DNA from: Herbinix sp.
GTDB taxonomy: Bacteria > Bacillota > Clostridia > Lachnospirales > Lachnospiraceae
Assembly: GCA_029240245.1 (NCBI GenBank)
Contig: JARBTJ010000004.1
Location: 1-64,000 of the forward strand
DNA: 64,000 nucleotides
Direction: 5' to 3'
Positions 1 through 10,260 of this stretch are shown one piece after another (within the stretch, counting starts at the first letter, position 1; each line of letters starts with the position of its first letter). The position numbers and the translations under genes were made by a program. The notes beneath the pieces were generated by a model. That model had not been told where the DNA came from and ran no database searches. It saw only the letters and a program-made list of their open reading frames with translations.

Positions 1-140
1 TTTGCGAAACTTATATTCTGTATTAATTGCGCACACAACATATACTACTCCGGAGCGGAAGTTAAGCCCGAAGGAAACGCTTAAGCGGAGGAATAGTATG
101 TGTTGTGTGCGCAATAGCAAAAACTATATTGTTTCGCAAA
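1..140. repeat. Long imperfect palindromic element (TTTGCGAAAC ... GTTTCGCAAA ends, nested arms)
   Basis: 1-10 tttgcgaaac is the exact reverse complement of 131-140 gtttcgcaaa; 27-51 ttgcgcacacaacatatactactcc pairs with 90-114 at 23/25 positions; inner ttaagc/gcttaa. May continue left of the window edge. Confidence 0.75.
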
Positions 141-557
141 CGCCTTCTCTCCCATAATAATTAGGAGAATTTCCACAGTTATTACCTATTTCAATTCCCT
201 TTTTTATGGGTGAAATCAAAAACCCTACTACCATACCCAGTAAAAATCCAAAAACCCCAATAAATATTTTTTTTGATTTACTCATATATTCAGCTACCTC
301 CCTCTCTCAAAATCACATTATTTCCCTATCATCATATTTTAATAATAATTTTAACATTCCCTATCGCTCTTGTCAAAATATACTATATTTATATACCCTA
401 TACACCCCTCTTTACACAATCTGTTAGTACAAATACACTACCTGGACAATAGTAATAGTGCCCAATTGCTCCGATATATTTTCATGTTTCCTTCTTATTA
501 TAATTATGGTATAATGTTACTTAGTGCTATTTTTAGTCCTAAGATGGAGGAAATAAA

Positions 558-1679
558 ATGAACGAGCCTACACATGATATATTGGAAGAAAAATTCAGAG
601 AATTAATAGTAATCGCCAATCGGCAAAAAGGTATTCTGGACGCAGAAAAAGTTAATACTCTGATTACGGAATTAAATTTAGATAACCATCAGATTGATAA
701 AATATATGAAAAACTCGAAGCTTATAATATTGTCGTCTTAGGTGCTTCGGATGAGGACGAACCAGCCGATGACATTTTTCTTGAACTGGAGGATGAGGTA
801 ATTGATCCCCAGTCCGAGGTGGAGACTTTCTCACAAACATCCTTTTCCATGTCGGACGACCCTGTTCATCTCTATCTAAAAGAAATAGGAAATTATCCGC
901 TTTTATCCATGGCAGAAGAAGTAGTTCTTGCCAAACGGATTGAAAACGGGGAGGAAGCCGCCAGACAGCTATTAGCCGAATCGAATCTGCGGCTTGTGGT
1001 AAGTATCGCAAAGCGCTATGTCGGCCGTGGACTATCCTTTCTGGATCTTATTCAGGAAGGAAATTTGGGACTTATTAAGGCTGTTGAAAAATTCGATTAT
1101 ACTAAGGGCTATAAATTCAGCACTTATGCTACCTGGTGGATTCGCCAGGCTATCACCAGATCCATTGCTGATCAATCCAGAACCATAAGAATTCCGGTAC
1201 ATATGTCTGAGGTTATTAATAAAACCTATCGCATATCCAGAAACCTACTTCAGGATTTGGGAAGAGAACCTACGGAGCAAGAGCTTGCAGAGGCACTTAA
1301 TATTCCTATTGAAAAAGTCCGCGAAATACTAAAGGTATCTGCTGATCCAATATCCCTCGACACACCGATCGGTGAAGAGGATGATAGTCATCTTGGCGAT
1401 TTTATTCGGGATGATACCGTCATGGGACCTGAAGAGGCCGCCTCATATTCTATATTAAAGGACCAGATTACAAGACTCCTTGAAACCCTGACAGACCGCG
1501 AACAGCGGGTTCTGTCCCTGCGCTTCGGTTTAAAGGATGGGAGAAGCAGAACCCTGGAGGAAGTCGGAAAAGAATTTAATGTAACCCGGGAAAGAATCCG
1601 GCAGATAGAAGCAAAAGCTTTGCGCAAATTAAGACATCCCAGCCGGTCGAAAATGTTAAAAGGTTTTGAATTAATTTAA
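558..1679 (+). CDS. rpoD: RNA polymerase sigma factor RpoD/SigA-type (sigma-70)
   Basis: Region 2 ([54 protein letters not shown]) and region 4 ([52 protein letters not shown]). Confidence 0.95.
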   Translation: MNEPTHDILEEKFRELIVIANRQKGILDAEKVNTLITELNLDNHQIDKIYEKLEAYNIVVLGASDEDEPADDIFLELEDEVIDPQSEVETFSQTSFSMSDDPVHLYLKEIGNYPLLSMAEEVVLAKRIENGEEAARQLLAESNLRLVVSIAKRYVGRGLSFLDLIQEGNLGLIKAVEKFDYTKGYKFSTYATWWIRQAITRSIADQSRTIRIPVHMSEVINKTYRISRNLLQDLGREPTEQELAEALNIPIEKVREILKVSADPISLDTPIGEEDDSHLGDFIRDDTVMGPEEAASYSILKDQITRLLETLTDREQRVLSLRFGLKDGRSRTLEEVGKEFNVTRERIRQIEAKALRKLRHPSRSKMLKGFELI

Positions 1680-1736
1680 TAATACATACGAAGGATAACA
1701 CTGAGACACAGGAAATTTCTTGAAGGGAGCGTTATC

Positions 1737-2462
1737 GTGAAACGAATTATATTAATGGCTATCCGCAGTATCTTTCAACTACCCTTTTGGCTTTATCAAA
1801 TATTTAAGCTATGTGATACCGAAAAATACGATGCTACCACTCGTTATGCATATCTTCATAAAATTACACCCATTGTAAACAAGCGGGGCAGAATAAAAAT
1901 ACGTTCCTTCGGTCTTGAGAACCTTCCGAAAGAAACCGGTTATATCATGTTCCCCAACCATCAAGGCCTATTTGATGCTCTTATCTTTTTAGAAACCCAC
2001 GAACGCCCCTTTGTAACCGTTATGAAGAAAGAGGTCAAAGATATTTTCCTATTAAAACAGATTATCAAGCTGTTAAAAGCCGAAATCATAGACCGAGAGG
2101 ATGTCCGTCAGTCTATGCAAGTCATTATGAACATGACGAAGCGGGTTAAGGAAGGTGAAAATTTTGTCATCTTCGCTGAGGGCACCCGTTCAAAGAAGGG
2201 AAATGAATTGCTGGAGTTTAAAGGCGGGAGCTTTAAAAGTGCCATGAATGCACGATGTCCCATCGTTCCCATTGCTTTAATTGACTCATTTCAGGCCTTT
2301 GATACCCATTCTATAAAAAAACTTACTGTACAGATTCATTATTTAAAGCCTCTCTATTACGAAGATTATAAGGACATGAAATCCACAGAAATTGCTGCAT
2401 TTGTGTCCTCTCAGATCACTGATACCATTCGAGCTAATGCATCACAGCAAAGCGGTGAATAA
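1737..2462 (+). CDS. plsC: 1-acyl-sn-glycerol-3-phosphate acyltransferase (PlsC family)
   Basis: NHQGLFD (NHX4D-like) and FAEGTRSKKG motifs. Confidence 0.85.
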   Translation: MKRIILMAIRSIFQLPFWLYQIFKLCDTEKYDATTRYAYLHKITPIVNKRGRIKIRSFGLENLPKETGYIMFPNHQGLFDALIFLETHERPFVTVMKKEVKDIFLLKQIIKLLKAEIIDREDVRQSMQVIMNMTKRVKEGENFVIFAEGTRSKKGNELLEFKGGSFKSAMNARCPIVPIALIDSFQAFDTHSIKKLTVQIHYLKPLYYEDYKDMKSTEIAAFVSSQITDTIRANASQQSGE

Positions 2463-2718
2463 ATTTATCAGAGGAATGAATTCATAGGGAACTGCAAAAA
2501 AGAGACGCAGAGTATAAAATGAACAACAATAGCAGCATGTCCCCACAATTATCCGATTATTGGCCTGTATTTTAACAATTTTTATAACAATTTTAACATT
2601 TTCTTCATATATTTGTAATTTTTATGCTGCCAAGTGCCGAAACAGTTGATTTTTCCTTTTGTTTAAGCTATAATAGAATTTGACATGCTAAATCAAACTG
2701 TTAAAAAGGTGGAAAGAA

Positions 2719-4194
2719 ATGAAAACCAAAAGAACTGTATTGTCTATGATCGTTGTTCTGTCTGTTTTCTATTTATCCGTAATTTTCGATATACGAAGTC
2801 AAAATAATTCTATAGAAGGGACTTCCCTCTTAAAAGAAGACTCCCTTATGACAGAAACGAGCGCTATCACAGAAGAAGCCGATATTACAGCTGAGGATGC
2901 AAACGATACCTCGATACAACGATTTTCATATGAGAACAATTCAAATACCTCTTATTTATCAGCATCGGTTAACGAATACTTATCAGAAAATACCGATGAG
3001 CTCAACAGCAATGCACCTTCCCAAACAATTAGAACCATGAATTCGGATGGAAGTGTTACTGTTATGAATGAAGGCGAAACCGCTTTGAACATGGAAGCGG
3101 AAGCTTCAAGAACAGCGGAGTCGGCGAAAGAAGACACCGAATTTTCAGCATTATCTGATGAGATAGCAACTGCTGATACCACCGATGAAGAAGTTACTCC
3201 GGTTGCCTTGGAAAACGATGCAGAAATCGAATCGGAATTAGTAGTTTTATCTGTTCCTAAGAAAGAAGCAATACCCTCCAAATACGCCAATATCGGAATC
3301 TCAATTGCTGAGAATTATGTAAATATCCGAGATGAGGCATCCACAGAAGGTAAGGTTCTTGGTAAACTTTTCAGAGATTCAGCTGCTGAAATCTTAAAAA
3401 CCGAAGGCGATTGGTATTATGTTGAATCAGGTAGTGTAAAAGGCTATGTAAAATCCGATTATATGAAAACCGGAATACCGGATGATGAAATAATAGAGAA
3501 ATACGGTATTCTAAGTATTATTGTTAAGGTTGACGGATTAAATGTCCGTGAAAAACCGGATACCGAATCTGACAAACTGGATGTCATCTATATGAACGAG
3601 ACCTATCCGGTACTTGACTTGACGGAGGAATGGATCAAAGTCGATATTACCGATGATAAAGAAATAGGCTTTGTCAGAAGAGAATATGCCGAATTAATCG
3701 TGGATTTTAAAGATGCTGTTTCCAGAGAAGAAGAAAAAGAGCTGGAAAGGCTCAAGGAAGAAGAACGTATTAAGAAGGAAACTGAGGTTAAATACAGAGA
3801 TGGTGTTAATTATACGGAAGCAGACTTAAAGCTCCTCGCCTGCCTAGTACACGCAGAGGCTGGTGGTCAAAGCTACGAAGGAAAGCTTGCAGTTGCTAAC
3901 ATCGTTTTAAACAGAGTAAAATCAAAGAATCATCCGAATAGTATTAAAAATGTCATTTATGCACCCGGCCAATTCTCAGTGGCAACAAGCGGTTCACTGG
4001 CAAAACAGTTGGCTAACTATGATGATTATAGCTCCAATGCCCAACGATTAAGTATAAAGGCGGCAAGAGCAGCCTTAGAAGGCGCTAATAATGTTGGGAC
4101 CCGGTTATATTTTCATTCCTATAAATCAGCCGTTAATAAAGGATATGACGATAAAAGGAACTGCGTAAAAATCGACGACCAACTATTCTGGTAA
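2719..4194 (+). CDS. Exported cell wall hydrolase with SH3-like domains and C-terminal SleB/CwlJ-like catalytic domain
   Basis: N-terminal signal/TM, two SH3b-like modules (YVNIRDEAS..GKVLGKL; LNVREKPDTESDKLDVI), C-terminal LLACLVHAEAGGQSYEGKLAVANIVLNRV. Confidence 0.85.
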   Translation: MKTKRTVLSMIVVLSVFYLSVIFDIRSQNNSIEGTSLLKEDSLMTETSAITEEADITAEDANDTSIQRFSYENNSNTSYLSASVNEYLSENTDELNSNAPSQTIRTMNSDGSVTVMNEGETALNMEAEASRTAESAKEDTEFSALSDEIATADTTDEEVTPVALENDAEIESELVVLSVPKKEAIPSKYANIGISIAENYVNIRDEASTEGKVLGKLFRDSAAEILKTEGDWYYVESGSVKGYVKSDYMKTGIPDDEIIEKYGILSIIVKVDGLNVREKPDTESDKLDVIYMNETYPVLDLTEEWIKVDITDDKEIGFVRREYAELIVDFKDAVSREEEKELERLKEEERIKKETEVKYRDGVNYTEADLKLLACLVHAEAGGQSYEGKLAVANIVLNRVKSKNHPNSIKNVIYAPGQFSVATSGSLAKQLANYDDYSSNAQRLSIKAARAALEGANNVGTRLYFHSYKSAVNKGYDDKRNCVKIDDQLFW

Positions 4195-4220
4195 ATGTAA
4201 ATCTATATAATTTTTACATG

Positions 4221-4266
4221 AAAGCGGACTTCCCAAAGCCACGGCCTTTGGGAAATCCGCTTTTTA
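4221..4266 (+). terminator. Rho-independent terminator
   Basis: aaagcggacttcccaaagcc-acgg-cctttgggaaatccgcttttta hairpin plus T-run just after the hydrolase gene. Confidence 0.8.
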
Positions 4267-4376
4267 TTTAATTACTGGTCCGTGTCAAAGTCTATATAGA
4301 GCTATGATAGAAATAAAGGCATATATGAGCATTAATTAGAATTAGTCATACAGACCCGTGATACCGCATGAATAAA

Positions 4377-5597
4377 TCAATATAGACTTATTTGCTTCGG
4401 CAAACCATTTTCAAACTTAATATTGGTCTCACCCTGAATTAACGGCTTCATATATGCGATCAGTTCCTCTGTTACATCATGACCGTCAGGCGTAATATAT
4501 TCTAACGGAACTGTTTTTTCGTGATTTGCTACTTCACTGACCGGTACGGAAATGAATTCAATTCGATACGGGGCATCACTGATTCTTCTTATTGCAGCCA
4601 TTCTTCCTGTTTCTCCGTTCATTGCACAGGTAAAGGCTCTTTGTCCAAGAAGAAGGGATTCGGTGATATCTGTTTCACTTGCAATATGCGCCGCTGCCCT
4701 TTGCATCAGATTAAGTTCTATGGAACGAACCTTGCAGCCGATCTCTGTTCGTAGCAACTGTTCTAAGGTACGGGCAGCACCTGCGATATACTTATGTCCA
4801 AAATTATCTACCGCACCGTTTGATACCCGATCGGATACGTAAGCTCCGTCTTTCTCTTTGATACCTTCGCTCACTGCAATCAAAAGTCCCGGTTTTGTGA
4901 CTAATCTTTCCCTTACATCACCGATAAACCGGTCTACATCAAATTCCATCTCGCACAAATAGATAAAGTCAGGACCGGCACCTCCGTTTAATCTGGCTAA
5001 GGCCGCTGCTGCCGTTAACCATCCTGCATTTCTTCCCATAATCTCAACTATGGTAACTGCAGGTACATCATAGGCACTGATATCTCTTTCCAGCTCAGCA
5101 ATTGTGGTGGCAATATATTTTGCGGCAGAGCCAAATCCCGGACTATGATCGGTCAAGGCTAGATCATTATCAATCGTTTTAGGAGCCCCCATAATGATTG
5201 TGTCATGGTTTTTTAATTTGCAATATTCGGATAATTTATAAACCGTATCCATCGAATCATTTCCACCAATGTAGATAAAATACTTAATCTCATATTTGAG
5301 AAATGTAGCGATGATCCTTTTGTAGGTCTCTTCCTCAGTGTTCCAATCCTTCATCTTATGCCTGCAGGTCCCGAGTGCCGAAGAAGGAGTATAGGTTAAC
5401 GTATCAAGTGATAGTGTGTCCTGCATAATGTCCGTCAAATCAATCAGGTTGTCCTTTATCAGACCATCAATACCATTCTTTGCACCGTAAACCTTATCCA
5501 CTCTACCGCTGGTTCGCACGCCCTGTAATATTCCAGCTAGGGTCGCATTAATTGCGGCGGTTGGCCCACCGGATTGAGCCACTACTAAATTATTCAT
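4377..5597 (-). CDS. pfp: 6-phosphofructokinase, PPi-dependent-like
   Basis: AQSGGPTAAINATLAGI, YIGGNDSMDTVYKL, PKTIDNDL, MGRNAGWL motifs. Confidence 0.85.
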   Translation of the reverse strand: MNNLVVAQSGGPTAAINATLAGILQGVRTSGRVDKVYGAKNGIDGLIKDNLIDLTDIMQDTLSLDTLTYTPSSALGTCRHKMKDWNTEEETYKRIIATFLKYEIKYFIYIGGNDSMDTVYKLSEYCKLKNHDTIIMGAPKTIDNDLALTDHSPGFGSAAKYIATTIAELERDISAYDVPAVTIVEIMGRNAGWLTAAAALARLNGGAGPDFIYLCEMEFDVDRFIGDVRERLVTKPGLLIAVSEGIKEKDGAYVSDRVSNGAVDNFGHKYIAGAARTLEQLLRTEIGCKVRSIELNLMQRAAAHIASETDITESLLLGQRAFTCAMNGETGRMAAIRRISDAPYRIEFISVPVSEVANHEKTVPLEYITPDGHDVTEELIAYMKPLIQGETNIKFENGLPKQISLY

Positions 5598-5759
5598 TTA
5601 TTTCCTCCTTGCCTCGTGATTATTTTTTGAATCTTATACCATTCGACATTCTAACACGCAGCCTCTTCACCGTCAATAAATCGTGTATTTAATCTATTGA
5701 AGAAACTAATTACCATTTTTCCTTAATACTATATCTCATTTCATAAGATTTATGTAAAA

Positions 5760-5845
5760 AAACAGGGCAAATTATGATTTTAACCTGTTAAGAATTTAAG
5801 CTCTTCCGGATTAGTAAATCATATGCCCTGTTATCATGAGTATTA
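5760..5845 (-). terminator. Probable terminator of the ABC transporter operon
   Basis: Minus strand aacagggcatatgattt ... aaatcataatttgccctgttttttta: nested stem followed by a U-run. Confidence 0.6.
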
Positions 5846-5910
5846 TTATTCATTATATAGTAGTTTGTGAAAATTTCAACCTTTAATTTCCACATTCAAT
5901 ACTGACACCT

Positions 5911-6684
5911 TTAATTTCCACATTCAATACTGATCTGGTTAAATTTATCCAGGATATCATCGATGTGGATGGAAGCTTTTTCTTGCCTCGATTTGTCAAT
6001 GATTGTTTCGCCTTGATGCATCATAATCAGACGGTTTCCATATTCCACAGCATAACGGAGATTATGGGTTACCATGATGGTAGTCAGTTTTTTATCCTTT
6101 ACAATTTTATCCGTCAGCTCCATAATTAACTCTGCTGTTTTCGGATCGAGTGCAGCGGTATGTTCATCAAGAATTAAGAATTCGATTGGTGTCATAGTTG
6201 CCATTAACAGTGCCATCGCCTGTCTTTGGCCCCCGGATAGAGAACCCACAGGTATGTTTAACTTATCCTCCAGTCCAAGGTTTAAGGCTTTAAGATTATC
6301 CTTATAATAATCAATTCTTTTCTTATTGGTTCCTTTCAACAGGTTAAAGGTTTTTCCCTTATTATCTGCAAGGGACATATTTTCAAGTATTGTCATATTA
6401 GGGCAGGTGCCCATGGAAGGATTCTGATATACCCTGCCGATACGTCTCTGCCTTTTATATTCCGGCATATTCGTTATATCCGTGTTATTGATTTTTATAC
6501 GGCCTTTATCAATCGGAATGCTTCCGCAGATGATGTTAAGCATGGAGGTTTTACCGGATCCGTTACTGCCCACCACAGAGACAAATTCACCATCCTGAAT
6601 GGACAAATCAAAGTTTCGGAATAAACACATCTCATTTACCGTTCCGGGATTATAGTATTTATGAATACCGCACAGCTCAAGCAT
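5911..6684 (-). CDS. trpZ: ABC transporter ATP-binding protein (TrpXYZ-like, probable tryptophan uptake)
   Basis: Walker A GSNGSGKTS, signature LSGGQRQAMAL, Walker B LILDEH; downstream of permease/SBP; T-box context. The substrate is inferred from the T-box specifier. Confidence 0.8.
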   Translation of the reverse strand: MLELCGIHKYYNPGTVNEMCLFRNFDLSIQDGEFVSVVGSNGSGKTSMLNIICGSIPIDKGRIKINNTDITNMPEYKRQRRIGRVYQNPSMGTCPNMTILENMSLADNKGKTFNLLKGTNKKRIDYYKDNLKALNLGLEDKLNIPVGSLSGGQRQAMALLMATMTPIEFLILDEHTAALDPKTAELIMELTDKIVKDKKLTTIMVTHNLRYAVEYGNRLIMMHQGETIIDKSRQEKASIHIDDILDKFNQISIECGN

Positions 6685-7561
6685 TGGACTTCACCCTCCT
6701 TTTGCGGTCTCCGCTGATAATTAATATAGCGAGGAATAAGATAGCGGTAACCAGCTTCATATCGGAAGTAACCATACCAAAGGATATGGCGATTGCAACA
6801 CAACCTTTGTAGATGATAGAGCCGGCGATAACAGCAGTTGTGGCTTTTATAAAGGAGAATTTCTTAAATAAGTTCGTGCCGATAATAACACTGGCAAGTC
6901 CGATTACAATCGCTCCGGTACCCGTAGAAATCTCAAAAAATCCGCTTTTCTGTACATATACGCTACCTGCCAGAGCGACAAAAGCATTTGCAAGGGCAAG
7001 TCCGACGATTTTGACAGTCCCCTTATCCTTGGCAAGGCTTGTTACAAGAGCATCATTATCGCCTACAGCCCTTAACAGATATCCTGATTTCGTCTTTAAA
7101 TACTGATCTAAAAGGACCTTCATAATGATTATAATGATCAGTAAGATTGTTAAGACCAGGTAGGGCTGGAACACCTCCGGTATTAATATGTCTAAGAATT
7201 TATTTTCAAAGATGGACTCCTTTGAAAAGATCGGAACATTCGCACCTGCAATCCGAAGGTTAATCGAATATAACGCAGTCATCATTATAATTCCGGATAA
7301 TAAATCCCTGACTTTTAGTTTTACATGAATAATACCGGTTAGTATCCCGGCTAATGCTCCGACAATAAAGGAGATAAAGAGTGTCAATATCGGATTTACA
7401 CCGGCAATGATTAGCTCTGCCGTTATAGCCCCTCCAAGTGGAAAGGTACCATCCACCGACAGATCCGGAAAGTCTAGGATTTTATAAGTGATATATACGC
7501 CAAGCGCTAAAATGGCATATACCAGGCCCTCCTCCAATACACCGATTAAAATAGTTAACAT
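6677..7561 (-). CDS. trpY: ABC transporter permease (TrpY-like)
   Basis: Multiple TM segments; SVDGTFPLGGAITAELI and GLANAFVALAGSVYVQKSGFFEISTGTGAIVIGLASVIIG typical of this permease family; overlaps the downstream ATPase. Confidence 0.8.
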   Translation of the reverse strand: MLTILIGVLEEGLVYAILALGVYITYKILDFPDLSVDGTFPLGGAITAELIIAGVNPILTLFISFIVGALAGILTGIIHVKLKVRDLLSGIIMMTALYSINLRIAGANVPIFSKESIFENKFLDILIPEVFQPYLVLTILLIIIIIMKVLLDQYLKTKSGYLLRAVGDNDALVTSLAKDKGTVKIVGLALANAFVALAGSVYVQKSGFFEISTGTGAIVIGLASVIIGTNLFKKFSFIKATTAVIAGSIIYKGCVAIAISFGMVTSDMKLVTAILFLAILIISGDRKRRVKSNA

Positions 7562-7711
7562 ACGTTACCCCCTATAGCTTCATTTAATTATATGGTGCCT
7601 CTTATACTAGAAATTGAATACCTACAAGAAGAAACATTTGCCATTTTGACTTCTACACAAATGATAAATATTTGTATCTACAGAACAAACCGGTCGCTTG
7701 TTACGCTCAAT

Positions 7712-8743
7712 TCATTCTAAAATATTATCAAACATTTCCTTCGCGCTACTTACCAAATCTATGGGTAAAGTAATACCTAACTGAGTTGCTACGGCAGTGT
7801 TTCCATAGAAGGAGGCCCCTTCAATGGTTTCAAAGTTCATCTCACTTGCCTTTTTCTCACCTTTCAGTACTTGGGCAGCCATTTTGCCGGTCTGAACACC
7901 CAGATCATAATAATCGATACCGAAAGCCGCAAGACAACCAATCTTAACCTGCTCTACCTCACTTCCAAATACCGGGATGTTCTTATCCTTTGCTTTCTCC
8001 AGTATCACCGGCAGGGAGCTTACCACTGTGTTATCGGTTAAGTTACTGATGCAGTCCACCTTTTGGAGCAAATTATCAGTTGCAAGAGGAATATCAGCTG
8101 TTGTGGCTATACCACTCTCAACAATTTCAAAATCATATTGCGAAGCGAGTTCTTTATATACTTCAATCGTGGATACGGAATTTGCTTCGCTGGTTGTGTA
8201 TAAAATACCAATTGTTTTAGCTTCAGGTAGAATTGATCTGATCATTTCCAGTTGTTCTTTTACCGGAAGTTTATCACTGGTGCCGGTCACATTTCCCACC
8301 GGTGTATTATCTTCCTTCGCGAGCTCTGCTAGCACCGGATCGGACACAGCGGTGAAAATAACCGGAATATCACTATCTTTCGCTGTTCCATAAGCACTTT
8401 GTGCCATCGGTGTTGCAATTCCACAGATTAAATCTACCTTTTTTGCCATAAAGTTGGTTGCTATCTGGGTTGCATTGCCTCCGTCCGTCTGTGCATTATC
8501 AAATAGTACCTTCAGATTATCGTTTTCTATGTAGCCCTCCTCTGCAAGCCCAGCCAAAAAGCCCTTTCTGCAGTTATCCAATGACGGATGCTCTGCAAAT
8601 TGTCCGATTCCTATCGTTACCTGATCATCTACCTGCCCATTTCCGGTGGTTTCCTTCGTTCCGCAACCGGTCAATATACTTACTGTTAATACTAGAATGA
8701 ATGTAATGGATAATATTTTCTTCATAATGTTTCTCCCTTCCAA
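7712..8743 (-). CDS. trpX: ABC transporter substrate-binding lipoprotein (ABC_sub_bind family, TrpX-like)
   Basis: Lipobox ILTGCG; TIGIGQFAEHPSLDNCRKGFLAGL; GILYTTSEANS. Confidence 0.85.
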   Translation of the reverse strand: MEGRNIMKKILSITFILVLTVSILTGCGTKETTGNGQVDDQVTIGIGQFAEHPSLDNCRKGFLAGLAEEGYIENDNLKVLFDNAQTDGGNATQIATNFMAKKVDLICGIATPMAQSAYGTAKDSDIPVIFTAVSDPVLAELAKEDNTPVGNVTGTSDKLPVKEQLEMIRSILPEAKTIGILYTTSEANSVSTIEVYKELASQYDFEIVESGIATTADIPLATDNLLQKVDCISNLTDNTVVSSLPVILEKAKDKNIPVFGSEVEQVKIGCLAAFGIDYYDLGVQTGKMAAQVLKGEKKASEMNFETIEGASFYGNTAVATQLGITLPIDLVSSAKEMFDNILE

Positions 8744-8880
8744 TTTTCGAGGATTACTCCTCCAAATGATTCATTTATAGGTATCTGTTTGTTTTCGCCA
8801 TTTGTGTTCCTGTATTCAGTGGCATTTTTATTCCCCCTGTGGGTTTTCTGTATCGGAAATATGTCCTTTCCATACAATAA

Positions 8881-9150
8881 AAAAAGCCCCAAGTATAATA
8901 AATACTTGAGACGAATAAAAATCCGCGGTACCACTCAAATTGAACAAGTCCACTCTTTCATATACAAATCATATATGCCATTCTAATAACGGTGATGGTT
9001 TCCGTCAACGCCTACTGTTAGTTCGGGTTGCCCTCAAAAGCCCATTCAGCCAAATACTTCATATCGCATTCCACCAAACTGCGACTCTCTGTAATGAAAT
9101 AATAAAGCTTACTCTTCTTTCTCAACGGTTTCACTTATTGATGAGTAAAT
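8881..9150 (-). promoter_or_regulatory. T-box leader (putative Trp specifier) with terminator
   Basis: Minus strand contains AGAGAG, GGTGGAATGCG distal loop, putative specifier GAA-TGG (TGG at 9042-9044), T-box AGTGGTACCGCGG (8923-8935) and terminator ctcaagtatttattatacttggggcttttttt. Confidence 0.9.
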
Positions 9151-9179
9151 AATAATACGAGTTTTACTATTTGTCAACT
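9146..9179 (-). promoter_or_regulatory. Sigma-A-type promoter of the T-box leader
   Basis: Minus strand TTGACA-17 nt-TATTAT directly upstream of the T-box leader. Confidence 0.75.
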
Positions 9180-9302
9180 AAATTTATTTTGGATTATATA
9201 TTTTTGTTCTGGATGATAAGTTTAATTATTTTGAACTTAACACTATAATTCTTTTGGAATTTATCATGATCCGATAAAATCTCATATCCAAATTTTTATA
9301 AA

Positions 9303-9331
9303 GCCCCAAAGACAATTCCAGTCTCCGGGGC
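9303..9331 (-). terminator. Terminator downstream of the cotJ operon
   Basis: gccccggagac-tggaatt-gtctttggggc then tttataaa on the minus strand. Confidence 0.75.
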
Positions 9332-9375
9332 GAGAAATTTAGATTTTTATTCGTTCATTCTAAACGAAACATCGT

Positions 9376-9978
9376 CTACTGCTTAACATCAAAGGACGGG
9401 TTGAATGCATAGAAGTTTCTGCAATCAAGATCATCCTGAATCATTCTTAAAGCTTCCCCGAATCTCTGGAAATGAACGATTTCCCTTTCACGGAGGAATT
9501 TAATCGGATCACACACTTCCTGATCATGAACCAGACGAAGGATATTATCGTAGGTTGTTCTAGCCTTCTGTTCTGCTGCCATGTCTTCCACAAGATCTGT
9601 AATCGGATCGCCTTTGCTCTGGAAGAAACAGGAATTAAACGGGATGCCGCCGGCTGATTGCGGCCATAAGCCAAGAGTATGATCTACATAGTATTTATCA
9701 AATCCAGATTCAACGATTTCCTGAGGTGATAAATTTTTGGTCAATTGATAAACGATTGCACAAACTATTTCCATATGTGCCATTTCTTCCGTACCGATAT
9801 CGGTAAGTAATCCTTTTACTTTATCATTGCTCATGGTATAACGTTGTGATAAATACCGCTGAGAGGCAGCAAGCTCACCGTCCGGTCCACCGAATTGGCT
9901 CATGATAACCTGTGCCAGCTTCGGATTACACTGAGTAATATTTACCGGGTGTTGTAATCTTTTCTCATAACTCCACAT
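9376..9978 (-). CDS. cotJC: Spore coat protein CotJC (manganese-catalase family)
   Basis: MWSYEKRLQHPVNITQCNPKLAQVIMSQFGGPDGELAASQRYLSQRYTM; follows CotJB and CotJA. Confidence 0.93.
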   Translation of the reverse strand: MWSYEKRLQHPVNITQCNPKLAQVIMSQFGGPDGELAASQRYLSQRYTMSNDKVKGLLTDIGTEEMAHMEIVCAIVYQLTKNLSPQEIVESGFDKYYVDHTLGLWPQSAGGIPFNSCFFQSKGDPITDLVEDMAAEQKARTTYDNILRLVHDQEVCDPIKFLREREIVHFQRFGEALRMIQDDLDCRNFYAFNPSFDVKQ

Positions 9979-9981
9979 ATA

Positions 9982-10260
9982 CTAGCACCTTCCTTCCCAA
10001 GGCCAGGGTCCTTCTGCCCAGGTCCATTTGTCATCATTTTCCACATTATACATTTCAATTGGGCCATAGCATTTGGTGTATTCATGCACCGCTTCATTTC
10101 TTACTCTTTGAATTTTATCCCAGTACTCCAATGCTTCTCTGTCTCTCGGATGAGTATCCAGAAATAATCTAAGTTCATCCATGACAAAGCTGGTAGCTGT
10201 AATACAAGCAAATAATTTTTCTCTATTCATTACATCCATCTTATTTACAGCTCCTTCCAT
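9982..10260 (-). CDS. cotJB: Spore coat protein CotJB
   Basis: Small protein with FVMDELRLFLDTHPRDREALEYW; operon position. Confidence 0.9.
   Translation of the reverse strand: MEGAVNKMDVMNREKLFACITATSFVMDELRLFLDTHPRDREALEYWDKIQRVRNEAVHEYTKCYGPIEMYNVENDDKWTWAEGPWPWEGRC

Noticed and set aside
206-561. Small plus-strand ORFs upstream of rpoD
   Set aside because: AT-rich, low-complexity translations, no RBS or recognisable domain; overlap each other.
664-1011. Minus-strand ORF within rpoD
   Set aside because: Antisense shadow ORF of a strongly conserved gene.
5760-5933. Possible CRISPR-like repeat near the ABC ATPase gene
   Set aside because: Only two copies of a ~25-bp sequence with a 3-bp separation; simple tandem duplication.
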